Assembly (NCBI GenBank): GCA_019914945.1
Contig: CM034109.1
Span: forward strand, 7,246,479-7,310,478
Direction: 5' to 3'
DNA: 64,000 nt
From: Typha latifolia
Taxonomy: Eukaryota; Streptophyta; Magnoliopsida; Poales; Typhaceae
The notes under the pieces are model-generated. The model was given only the letters and a program-made list of their open reading frames with translations, was not told where the DNA came from and made no database searches. The translations under genes and the position numbers were made by a program. Below, piece after piece: positions 32,712 through 44,300 of the stretch (positions within the stretch are counted from its first letter, which is position 1; every line of letters starts with the position of its first letter).

Positions 32712-34205
32712 AGACCCAACATATCAAATTAGATTGTGTTGTTTCAGATTTGTATTATGTTAATGTGATTTTTAAGAATTTGAGATGCTTCTCTCTGTTA
32801 ACTCGCCAACTACTTTAAAGTGTAAAAGCTTAAGATGTTAGAGGGCAGTAATTTTTTATCTTTTATGTTTAAACACACCTCTTGATATCTCCCTCCATTA
32901 GAAGAGTAAGACGTGCTTTCTCGACTACTTACCCCCTTCTGGAAACCCCAAAATCCTATAGCTCAATGGATCTGGAAATCTGGATTCTAAAAGATCATGC
33001 TTAGAAGGTCAGAATCGACTTGATTTGGTTTCATGACTAAATCTGATGATTTTGAGGTTGGTTTTCACAAACAGAAGTGAACTGAATTCATTTCAGTTCC
33101 ACCCAATGAAAATTTCATTTCCAAATGGAATGAATTGGATTCTTCTGAAATGAAATCAATTGATATCTATCCTCATGGCTTTACAAACAGGGTGTCATAT
33201 CAGATTCTCCCAATGATGAGCATCTTTGTCACATGGATGTAGCCTAGCAATCACCATATATTTTTACTACTAACCATATGTTTTGCAAAGCAAATGATGT
33301 ACTTAAAAAAAACTTTAATCAACCTAAAATTAGAAGAGATCTATTGTCCCATTAAACCCTCCAAAAGACATACAATTGTAGCAACTGCAAGTCAAAGGAT
33401 CGAACGTGGATTAATATTTATATATTTGTGGAACTAGGAAAGATGGAAGACGGTGCCCTAATATAATCTCGTCGTATCCTTTGGGGTCACAAGATACTAG
33501 ATTAGTCTAGTCTCCTCATGTAAAATAACGCGTGTTGAAAATTCCAAGAAAAATACAACGACGTTTACTAACCTTTGTGGAAGTCATTCGGGTCTCCTTC
33601 GTAGCCACTATCAAGGGTCCACCACGCAGCAACCCTAAGAAGCATTTCATGGTCAAGAATGGGAACCGCTGAGGAATTACATCAAACAAGTTACCCCACG
33701 GAATTTCTTCGCATCATTGATTTCTATTTTTCTTTCCCTTTTTTTTTATTTTCTTTTTCTTCTCTCTGCATTGCATTGTACCGCCAAGTTATTTTCTTCG
33801 CATTATTAATCGAACGGAGTTAAACCACTACCGACTACTAAATAATTTTTTTTACAATAATTTTTTATAGTTAGAGTCGATCTCATGATCTTCTTAGTTA
33901 TGAAAAAAGTAGCTAGTGTGATTGGGTGCATCATCACAAATTTAAATATCTGATTCTTCTTCGTCTCTAGCAAGTAAACATTATTTATTAAATTTTGATA
34001 AAAATTAAATTTTTTTAATAAAAATAGATAATTATAATAAATAATAATATATATAAAAATATGGAAAATTAAAAAAATTGAAATGAGTCGATATTAGAAA
34101 AATAGAGTGATTTAGAGACGGGAAACTCAATTGCGTTCTCATATATTTTAGAAAGTCTGTAGACAGTGAAAAAAATATATATATGAACTACCTAAGTAGA
34201 GGAAA
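32712..34205. other. Intergenic, no gene seen
   Basis: Holds the 3' UTR of the plus-strand kinase, a stretch with inverted GAATTCATTTCAG / CTGAAATGAAATC words around 33080-33160 that may be a worn MITE, and AT-rich DNA with a short TA run near 34175. No convincing ORF. Confidence 0.45.
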
Positions 34206-34726
34206 GGGAAATTTTTAAATAACACTCTATCTTTCCATCATTTTTTTCATTATATTCTCATTTTTTAAGGATTTTGTAATCCCAATCTTTCTTTTTTCTA
34301 TATGTTTATATGACACACTAAGTTAACTAAACTAAGTTATTTTCAAACAAATGGGTATCAATCAAAAAACATTTTTATTAGAATATTAAAGATAAATTTT
34401 AAAATACCTAAATTACTCTTAATGCAATAAGATAGTAAAATTAGATCTAAGAAGAGATTTTTGATATTGTGAGATATTCTAGGATAAAATATGGCTTAAA
34501 AAGAGTTTAGCTTGTGCGGCCAAGATTAAAAATCTTTCTGAGGATATTTTAATAATTTAATTTGTAGAGTTATATAAATCATAGACTAAGAAAAATGCTA
34601 GTTAATTAAAACAATAGCAGAGTGTTATATAAATATTACAGCTGAGAAAAAGGTCTTGTATAAAATTATCAAAGACAGGGCATTAATCAAATGATGGAAA
34701 TGTAGGATGTTATTTGAATATTTCTC
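34206..34726. mobile_element. Element with 35-bp terminal inverted repeats
   Basis: 34206-34240 and the reverse complement of 34692-34726 match at 28 of 35 positions; shared words include AAATAACA and TTTCCATCA. Total length is about 521 bases, AT-rich and non-coding. Long TIRs suggest a Mutator-like non-autonomous element, but I cannot identify a clear 9-bp target duplication. Confidence 0.6.
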
Positions 34727-34876
34727 TAAAGAAAGAAAAAGGATTACTTTACTTTTATAAGCAATCATCAAAACCATTACACTCTACCCTTCCAACTGAG
34801 TACCAGTAGCAAATAGATGATAACTATCCAGTTTAATTAAAACGTGACAAGAGTCATTTTATTACAATCTTGTTCA

Positions 34877-35146
34877 CTAATAAGGCTTTAACCAATCAAA
34901 GAAATGGCCAGTAAAATGAGCTCCTTCTACTGCATCCTTTGGAGATCCGGTAACGGAAGAGAAAGGTGAAGAAGTTAAAGCACTTGGGCCATTTGGGCTT
35001 TGGCTAGGAGTCGGCGTCGGAAAGGCATCGCTGACGACTACGGTCTGGATCTGGAGTTGATGCTGCCTCTGCCTCTGCCTCTGCCTCTGCCTCCGCTTCA
35101 TCTCCTGGCGCTTGCTAACATAATCTTGTGGAATAAAGATATCCAT
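34877..35146 (-). CDS. Small hypothetical protein, 89 residues, Arg-Gln repeat
   Basis: One exon from the ATG at 35146. The N-terminus MDIFIPQDYVSKRQEMKRR runs into an RQ repeat encoded by four to five copies of AGGCAG. A Ser/Pro/Thr-rich middle (TPTPSQSPNGPS, SSPFSS) and the end GHFFDWLKPY follow. No signal peptide or membrane span. I do not recognise it with confidence, but the patterned ends, the non-random composition and the lack of a competing frame suggest a real small plant protein. It lies alone between a MITE-like element and the HP30 gene. Confidence 0.45.
   Translation of the reverse strand: MDIFIPQDYVSKRQEMKRRQRQRQRQRQHQLQIQTVVVSDAFPTPTPSQSPNGPSALTSSPFSSVTGSPKDAVEGAHFTGHFFDWLKPY
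35055..35100. repeat. Hexanucleotide (CTGCCT)n microsatellite in coding sequence
   Basis: Near-perfect CTGCCT units on the plus strand, encoding the Arg-Gln run of the small minus-strand ORF. Length changes of whole units would keep the frame. Confidence 0.85.
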
Positions 35147-36460
35147 CCCTTATCACACCCTTATTACTAATTTACATGGATAAAACTCGGAATAATTCCG
35201 AGAGAATACAAGCAAAGAAAAGATGGAGAAATCCCACAGAGATCTAGTCTTATAACAAGTCTCTCTACATTTATAAGTGAAACTAAAGAGTTTCTACTTC
35301 GTAGTGACACAATAAATAGTGCACGTTAGCTTCGTCTATTTTATTTTGATAAATATTAAGAGATAGGCCTTGTTGTTATCGATCCAGATCATGACGTGGC
35401 ATGGGAAAGGAAGGAGATAAAGGCGAAGACGATGATGGTGTTGTCCTAATCCCAAGTCCTACGTGTGCTGCTAGCCTGCTATGAGACAAAGTAGAAGGCG
35501 TCATCGATTGCGTGGGATATTAATATAATTTATCCATGAATTATTACGTCTGAGCCTCGGGGACTTCTTTATAATTTAACTCTCTTTTTTTTTCAAATTA
35601 TTAGAGAAACATGGGAAGTTTAAATTAAGTCAGGGGGGCATATTAGAGTGCAAAATACATATAAATAGGGAGATAAAAATAAATTCTAGGTTGGTGGATT
35701 CTTTTATGGTCTGTATCCATATCCATATAAGATATTTATGGTTATAAAGTTTGCTATCTGAATCCTTGAACTAATTCAGAATCAAAATGATAAGTGGATA
35801 TGTCGCATGGATATGCAATGTCTGATCTGCATCATACTGCACTAGGACACAAATTAGATGCACAATTTTTGCCCTGATAGATGGCAATGGAGGAGAAAGA
35901 AAAGAAAATGATGAATTCAAGTGCACATCAGTACTTCAATTCTTATGCTGACAGCAAATATAGAAATTATCAGAATTATCCATCAAATCCTCCTCTTCAA
36001 CAAAGCATGGTTTAGTAGTATCTAGAATTGAATATTAATGAAAGAAAAGGAGGCAAAAGTATAACAACCGTTTAAAGGTAGAGAGACGACCTCCGGTGGT
36101 GTCCTTCAGCTCATCCCTCTTGAAGCCATGATCATACAGTGTTGATGGTATCAAGAGTATAAGCACCACACAAAGTAATGTGAAATTTATGCATCAGAGA
36201 GATGGAATGCCAGCTGATTACTCTCACTAAGAATGAGTTGGCAGCATTCAGAGTCATCCAACTCAACTGTTTCTAATACATTGAGAAAACTACAAAATTA
36301 TCAGATAGAGAACCACACTGTTGACATTGACCATTTCTAGAACAAAAGAAACCTGACTAAATGTTCATGTCTTTTGCAACTAGGCAATAACTGTAAGTTT
36401 TGATATCCTTTTAAGTGCCTTAGAAGCTCAACCAGAGAAATATGTGAAGACCCTACAACT
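35147..36460. other. Intergenic, no gene seen
   Basis: AT-rich sequence between the small ORF and HP30. The right end (about 36060-36460) is probably the HP30 3' UTR. No recognisable repeat or ORF. Confidence 0.45.
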
Positions 36461-39400
36461 TCACCTTCCTTTAGTCAACTCAGGATCCCTGCGGAACATA
36501 AAAGAAGAAATAAACAAATAAGAGAAGAAAAGTAAAATTAGTAGAAAATTTTGGAACAACCAAATTCCAAGTTGTTTACAAACCTCTGAACATGATCGAG
36601 AATGAGAAGTCTAGGCCCAGGGGGAATCTGTACATCTCTAAGAGCACTATAGCAGGCAAAAAAGTATAAGCTTGATAACAGAGTAACTTGTATAAGTACT
36701 AAAATTCTAGACTGCTGCTTATCAAAGTTAAGGAGAGCTAGTTGGACACTTTACCTATCAGTCAGAAGGGGCAATGTACGATCTGTAAGCATGCCTTTCT
36801 TGAAATTCTTCTCATACTTCTGGAGGCCAAGATTTGCCAGCATGCTTCTTGTATGAGAGTAGTACAGGTCCTCAGTTTGTGGCTGTGACTGGGAGAATTT
36901 CTGACCTAGCTGCAAGATTTCATGGTGCATCATACTTAGCAGAAGAATAAAAGTCACCTCAGAGAATTACCTATTTTAGGATATTATTTGATATCAGGAC
37001 CTTTACTTTGTGATCTATTTGAACACTGAAATGAAAAGTCAGAAGGATATAAGAATCACCATGTATAAAACTGTTAATATGAACTTGTACTCTTACCTTA
37101 GACCAAAAATAAATGGGTAGTCTGAAAGATGGAAACTAATCTTAGACCCCATCCCCATAACAAGTTAGACTGATGCCGTAAGTATATCAGAAAAGGCAAT
37201 ACTCTTATTTCTAGACTTAATATTTGCTCCTGCATATCCAAAACGGCAATACTCTTAGGGCCTATTCCCATGGTCATTATGTGCCAGAACTCAGATGCAT
37301 AGCATATTATTTTTCTTCCAGCAAGATGCGAACTATTTTCTTTGTCATTGAGAATTTCTAACATTTCATTAAAATAAAGAACTTTGGTCTCCAGGATCAC
37401 ATCCTACTCTTAATCAACTTAACTTTATTTTAGATCTCAAATCAGATATCCAACAGAAAACCCTAAATTAATTTATTTCTTAATTAACCCTACTACATAT
37501 TCAGCTCATAAAACCCTTTCCCTAGGTCCATCCGCATCTAAAACCTTTGACATCTTGTGCTTAGCATATCCAAATTCACAAGTTCTCAGACTACTGTCAA
37601 AATCCCTCTCTACCCAAGATTTCCTTTTCTGTCAGTGTCAGAAGTAACAATGGTGCTCTCCTTTTCCTTTCCTGCTTCTGATTAAATCAGAATATCTCCT
37701 ATGGAGCATTCTCAATTATTTGATCTAAGTAAACAATTATGTTTTTGGGAAAACATACAATTATCATGAATACTGAAATGTACTATCCTCAGAAAACATA
37801 AGCTTAACGAATAGAAGGTTTTCTGTCTTCAAAAAAATCACATCCAGAGGAAGAAGAGAATATATGAAAAGCTACAAACAAGCAATTATTCTGCAAAATC
37901 AAGACACAAGATTATAAACACAAATTTCTAGAGAAAAAATGTTTACAGTAGCTGTAATAGTTGCACGATACATCAGAAGGAAATATCTTAGTATGTTCCA
38001 AAGTGAAGCAAGAATAATTAGCTATTAAAGGTTTGTAGTTGCCTCCACTTGCTTACCATGAAAAAGCCACCTTGGAATATTGCGAAAGCTAACCCTGAGG
38101 TAACTGCACCGGCTACAGGATTAGGAGCCCCCATACCACTGACTAATGAAAACATAGCTCCAGAACCAAAAGCAGCAACCATGCTGCAACAAGATTTCAA
38201 TTATTTAAACCCATAATTTCACACCTGAATAATGAAAAATACCAAACCAAATTATATGCATTTCAATAAGTAGGGGAGCTAGGATTTCCTATTAGGTAAC
38301 ACAATTAGGAGTTTCTATTAGGGGAACAAAACTATCTTATTGTCTTTCAATAGCAAAGCTAATAAGTCATACTTAAATTCATTATTCAGCATGCCAAACA
38401 TAAAGATTCATCAAGAACATCCAAACTTTGCATTTCTTATTCAATTTCAGAAGGAAGGAAAATGATTCCTCTAAATTTCACTAAAAGATACTTAATGAGT
38501 TTTCATTGTCTAAAAGAACTGCATATTGTCATTAGACTTTATTTGGACAAATTAGAGGAATAAATGCATTATAGCAACAGTATCATGTAAAACGCAAAAT
38601 GAAGCAACATCTTCAACCAGAATTTCCCATTCATTATATCTCACTCCAAGCAACTATTGCTTTCATAACTCATAAGCGTCATACAAATTTAAGATGTCTT
38701 TCTTACTCATTATAGTGCTTGCTTGAAAAAAAAAATTTATTGGTGTTTCCTAGAATTGCTTTCATCAAATAATGGTTAATATAAAATTAAATTTCTTATA
38801 TTGACTTCTACAGCATGCATATGTTTCAGCTCTTTGTTTAGAATTTGAATCATCCTCCACTATAATTTTGAGAACATCAAACAAACAGATGAAAACATAC
38901 AAAACTATCTAACAAAAGAATATCAAGAGAACTCTTCTTTTGATTTTAAGAAGCTCATAGCGTCAGATTACTTGAAGCACCAAAATAAAACTCCTAATTT
39001 GAAAGCTCACAAGTTTCAACACATCGAGGTCCTTAACTTTTACAGAGAATGTCATCAAATCATCATGCTTGCAATGAACCAGGCAACACTAAATTACATC
39101 AAAATAAAAGACCTACAGATGGCTTTAGCAACCATAACTAGAGATAATTGGCATAGATCTGTGAAACAATTGATATAACGTGATTTATTTTCTGTCATTG
39201 TAAGTACAGGACAATACAGTCATCACTGCAGGATATTGGAGGACAGGATATCACAGCCTTATCTACATTATCAAGTGATTCTTCCTACTACCAAAACTAG
39301 CAACACCATGGTGCACTATAGCAAGCCTTACCACCTAAGCTACAAAGATGCTTCTTTCACATAAAATTCTAGTGAGGTCAACAACACCAACAGGAATAGA

Positions 39401-40202
39401 TAATATCATCATTTTCTCAAAAGACATATATATAATAGGCGTGATAGAATTAAATACTGATGGCCAAAGAAGGCAGCATATCTACGTATAATGTCTAATT
39501 GCCCATGTGAAAATTCATCTAACTTTATGATAAAACAGCAACTGTACAAAAAGAATGACTACAAAATTATACTTTGACCCCTTTATGTGCGAGCTTACCT
39601 ACTCTGGACATCCTCCACTCCTCTTATCCTTTTCATGACACAAGATATTCCTGCATTTACACCAGTCATGACCGCAAAATTACGGGCTTGTACCAAGGGT
39701 CCGCCTGCCAAAGCCTAAACCAAAAAAATAAAGAAGAAAAAAGAGAAAATTAGGATATAAATTTGTTAATACATACAGCAAATCCTTGAGTCTTGAGGCA
39801 AGACTCTTATTAAATCTACCACCAAATTAAAAGGGGAAAAGAGAGAAAAAGAAGAAAGAGAACAATTTAGATATAAAAAGAGCAAAAGGAAAGAGAACCA
39901 ATCAAAGGAGCAGAGACTCAGACCTGAGCTTGTTTGAGGGAGGCCATGCCCATGGCCTCGGGAGCGACGTTGGGCGGCGGGGCGAGAACGGCTTCGGAGG
40001 AGACAGATCCCATGATAGCGCCGATGGCGGCCCCCTGGATGGCGCCGGTGGCGGTGACGACGGCGGCCTCGACCGGCATCGGCTGGCGCGCGAGCCAGCT
40101 TCGGAAGCCGCTCTCAAGGTTCTTGACATGGGCGCTCAGCTGAGTGAACGGATTAGGGTTCGACGCCGTCGGAGCTAACGCCATCTCGCGCCGTCCGTCC
40201 AT
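36461..40202 (-). CDS. HP30: Chloroplast inner-envelope translocase subunit HP30-like (Tim17/22/23 family)
   Basis: Six exons on the minus strand: 40202-39924, 39714-39599, 38183-38057, 36909-36755, 36646-36584, 36488-36461; 255 residues. HP30 proteins form, with HP20 and Tic22, an import route in the chloroplast inner envelope for proteins lacking a cleaved transit peptide. The Tim17/22/23 region carries four short spans: PVEAAVVTATGAIQGAAIGA, GPLVQARNFAVMTGVNAGIS, VAAFGSGAMFSLVSGMG, AGAVTSGLAFAIFQGGFFM. A SAM-like C-terminal domain follows: RSMLANLGLQKYEKNFKKG, LTDRTLPLLTDSALRDVQIP, PGPRLLILDHVQRDPE. The end is TKGR. The start ATG gives MDGRREMALAP; the second Met (residue 7) is an alternative. 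Introns 36910-38056 and 38184-39598 show nothing else. A MITE-like element begins about 125 bases upstream of the start codon. Confidence 0.95.
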
Positions 40203-40325
40203 GCTTCCCAGTCCTCCGCACTTTATCTCTTCGGCTTCTTCGCAACCGTATCGCCCTTTTTATATATTTATCTCGTCAAGGGTTAACTTTATTTTCGGAG
40301 AGTTTGAAAAGAAAATGAAAGAGGA

Positions 40326-40769
40326 AAATTACACTCTGACACCTGATTGTCGACTATTTCTATTTTGTTCCATTTATTTCATATCTTGGGAAATCTATCA
40401 AAGACAACCTGCATTTTAATTTATTATTGTTTATACTCCTAAAAAAAATATTGTGACTTAAACTTTATCCTAATAGCCTTTAATGAAATAGATAATATTT
40501 TATTACTTTTAAAAATAAAAAATAAAAAAAATTCTAAAGTTCATCTCATTTGATTCTAAAATCCCATTTTCCATTTAATTTTATCTTAATTTAATAAAAC
40601 TTATTCAAGAGTATTAGGGTCATTGTGCATCTATAGTTAATAATAAAACTTACAGCAGAGTATATTTGAGATGTTTTAGATAAATAATAGAGGTTGAATG
40701 ATAAATTTCTATTTAACTTTTTCTCGCATCATAAAATTAGAAAATTTGCTGGGTGTATCAGTGTAATGT
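40326..40769. mobile_element. MITE-like element in the HP30 promoter
   Basis: About 444 bases. AAATTACACTCTGACACC at the left end pairs with the reverse complement of the right end, ACATTACACTGATACACC (14 of 18 identical). The interior is AT-rich and non-coding. A patch at 40550-40600 also resembles, in reverse orientation, the DNA near 47270-47320, suggesting a second relative of the same family. Confidence 0.5.
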
Positions 40770-41388
40770 GAATTTCGTTTCGCCTCTTCATTATTGGTTT
40801 AAATTTCGCTATTTTTATTATAAACCTGTACTTTATTTCAAATTATTAACCATGCTCTGCCTTATAGGCAGATAAGTTCTGCAGATTGCTAAAAGTGAAT
40901 TCGTAGATTCTATGCTTGGATAATATTCCACTCTAAAGAGGAGCAAATTGCAAATTTTGAGCACAAAAAATAGAGGAAAAAAAAAATCTAGCTGACGCAA
41001 TTTCCCGTCCAGAGATAATCTGTGCTAGTGCTTCATGCAAACTTGATGATAACATAACTATTAAGGATATCATAATAATATCATAAAGGTCACAAGATTC
41101 AGCTATTAATAATATCATAAAGCCAGAAAAATGCGAGTCCAGAGCCCCATATCAACTTTTAGTAGAGAGTGAAACATTCACCTGAATATATACTTTAAAG
41201 CTTCAACCTAAAAATTTAGTATGTTCAACAAATTCAAAAGATCCATCAATTTGTTAACTTGCGTAACAGAATACATTGGTTCTAGCTGCTTATCATAGTA
41301 CAGACATCATCTTTCGACTCTGACTCATATCAACTACACAAAGCCGTATGCTATGGAAGAAGCTTACTAGATAAAATGGAGAGGAAGC
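40770..41388. other. Intergenic / 3' UTR of the pseudokinase
   Basis: No gene. The part next to 41388 should be the 3' UTR of the minus-strand receptor-like kinase; the rest is unremarkable AT-rich sequence. Confidence 0.45.
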
Positions 41389-44300
41389 TCAGCGAAGCGT
41401 ATCCACTTCCAATGGCAACATGGGAGAGGCAGCACTGGTGCTTGTTCCACTTCTTGGCTGCTCGGAAGCAGCCTTCAACCCCAACTGTTGTAGTTGGTGG
41501 ACAACATGCGACATCCTTGGCCGCACGGATGGGACATGCTGGGTGCAGGAGTACACGAGATCCATAACCTTCTGTATCACCCCTACCTCAGGTATGTCCA
41601 TAATGAGTGGATCAAGAAGCTCAAGATACCTATGAGATTGAACCAGAGGTGTCGCCCACTCAAATATAGTCTGCCAGCCAACAGATTCAACAGCTTTGGC
41701 TGGTCGACGACCACTAACAATTTCTAGAAGCAGCACACCGAAACTATAGACATCACTCTTTGTCGTCAGTTCGTTTCTGTATACGAACTCTGGGGCAAGG
41801 TATCCATATGTACCAGCCATGACAGTCCTCTCATGCATCACCTCCCATGGTACAAACTTTGACAGGCCTACCCCCATCAAATGTGATCCAAATTCTTCAT
41901 CAAGGAGTACATTACTAGCACGAATATCACGGTGCACTACATGTGGCTTCACCTTGTCATGAAGAAATCTGGATTTGAGAGAACAACAGTAACAACATAT
42001 TAGTATGATAGATGCCTCATACTAAGGGAAATCAAGTGACTGCTACTAGATTATCATGATTTTGCTGATGCTGAAGAGTGAACAGCTAAAATTATTTCAA
42101 ACATAGAGAATAATTCTTGAGAAGTAACAGCAAGTATATCGAGAATCATATCTTATCGAATTTTCTATCTCAAATAGCACAAAGCAGAAACATAGATGCC
42201 TCATACTAAAGAAAATAAGGCGTAAAATGATGTTGGAGTCACTTAAGACATTCATAAAATTGCATGTTACAAGACACAACCAACAGTATATACTCTATAA
42301 TGGCATGCAAGTTTAAGGCAATTCAAAAGATAGTGTCTTACGAACCGGATCGATACGGGGATGAGTTAGTTATTTGGATTGAAGGAAGATCTTGATGATG
42401 ATAGAAGGGGAGGAGAAAATGATATGTGGATGGGGATAATTGCGATGAGATATGGGAATAGGATGAAAGAGAAGAGGTCGCTCCTAGAAGAAGTAGGGCC
42501 GTGACAGACGAAGAGAAAAATCTAACCAATAAAGGTTAGGGGACGATGAGAAGTTAGGGCAAGAAGAAGAAGGAGAGGAAGAGAGAGAGATAGATAGAGA
42601 AATAGGAGAAGAAAATATGATTTCATAAAATAACTCAACTAAGGTGCACTCCACAATATTTAGAGGCTATCCCTTAGACTCAAATAATAGAAATAAAATC
42701 TTAAAAACAAAGTGTTCTCGCCGCGGTGCGTTCAAACGCGGATTTTTCGTTCTCTGTATTTGCGAACGCGTGCAGGCATTCAAACGGACGCGTTCTAACG
42801 GGCTCGAGACAGTTCAAACACACAAATCTCGTTCTCTGTATTTGTGAACGCCCCACGACAAAAACTTTATTTTCTTTCAAAACAAATTTATTTCTTCCGA
42901 TACAACTTGATACAGCTCCAGTTGTATCACAGTGCAGGAATCTCCTCGGTATCAAAGTGAGCTTCCACCATGGTAATAAAGAATCAAAGACAATAGAAAA
43001 TTAATATTACTTCTAGACAATTATATGTGTATAGATTATAGAACACCTTCATTCTCATAGCAACTATTGACTCGAAGGAGAGGCTTCATTTAGTGCTTTT
43101 AGCTTGAAAATGGATGTATCCTTAATAACCTTGTCTTTGGCACAAAGTTTACGCAATTGATCGTAAATTGTTTTTCATCAATAGAGGAGATTAATCTGCT
43201 AAATAAATAATCTAGGTCTATATTCATTTGTAGCAGCCTTTTGGAGTTTATAGAATTCCCTTCTAAGAGCCAATTGACAAGTCAGTCCAAAGCATATTCA
43301 AGCATTATTGAACTGAAGAACAAATAGAAATGAGGTTTTTTGGTAAAGGTTTACTACTCTCTTTTTTCCCAAAAAGTAGGATATACCAGGAAGAGATATG
43401 TAACTCAACACCTAAAAGATACATGGCCTAGCTTCCAAAAGAGCCTATTGATCAGGGCCAATTTAAGGAGTTTCTTGCTTTATTTCTTGGTGTGATTGGT
43501 TTAGAAGGATTTGACTGATTGAAATTTTGAAATGATGGATAAGTCTAAGGCATCTAGATTCCTAGAAACATGAGCTGCTTTCAGTTTATGATTCTCTTAG
43601 TTGGGCTAATTGAATTCAAAAAAAGTATGGCCCCAGCTTACAAGATCTCAATAGTTATGAATCTTATGATCTAAGTTAAATGTGAAGTAGGGGTGATCTT
43701 GTTCTTGTCATGTGCTATTCTTTTTGGACTTGCAACTTAACTCATGCCAAAAGAAGAGAACTGAGAGAGAGGGTCAAATTTCCCTACTGAACAGATGCCT
43801 CAGTATAGGTGGCAACCCCACCCTCTACTTGTTTGCTCATATAATCGGTAAGGGATTGGGGCTGCACAGTGTGTGCATGGTTTAAATAGTGTTTTCTGAG
43901 CATAAGGTTTGAAGTTTGAATTAACTTGCTTGCCTTCTATAACAGTCTTGAAGGATTTTTGAAACAGAAGAAAAGGGATAGTTTCTCTTCCCATTTTCCC
44001 TTACATTCCTGTTCTACCCTTTCCTCATCTCTCTATTACCATTTATTTAACATGTGGATGAAGGTTTCAATTTTAATAATAATGTTTCTGCTATAACTTA
44101 TCCATGGAGTTCAATAAAATTTACATCTATTAAGTAAATATCTTAAATTTAATTTTACATATAAAGTCATAGAACATCACTAAGATTAATAAGACTAAGC
44201 AAAGTGAAGAAACTAAGAAACATAACTTTTTAACAAATGCATATTTTTCATTTTTCAATGTCTTTCTTGAAATGATAAGCAAGTGTTTCTTCTCAGTGGA

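Noticed and set aside
42947..42962. Initiator tRNA-Met primer-binding site (cggtatcaaagtgag)
   Set aside because: Its orientation conflicts with the LTR-like segment beside it, whose TATA-like box reads on the other strand, and no second LTR is found.
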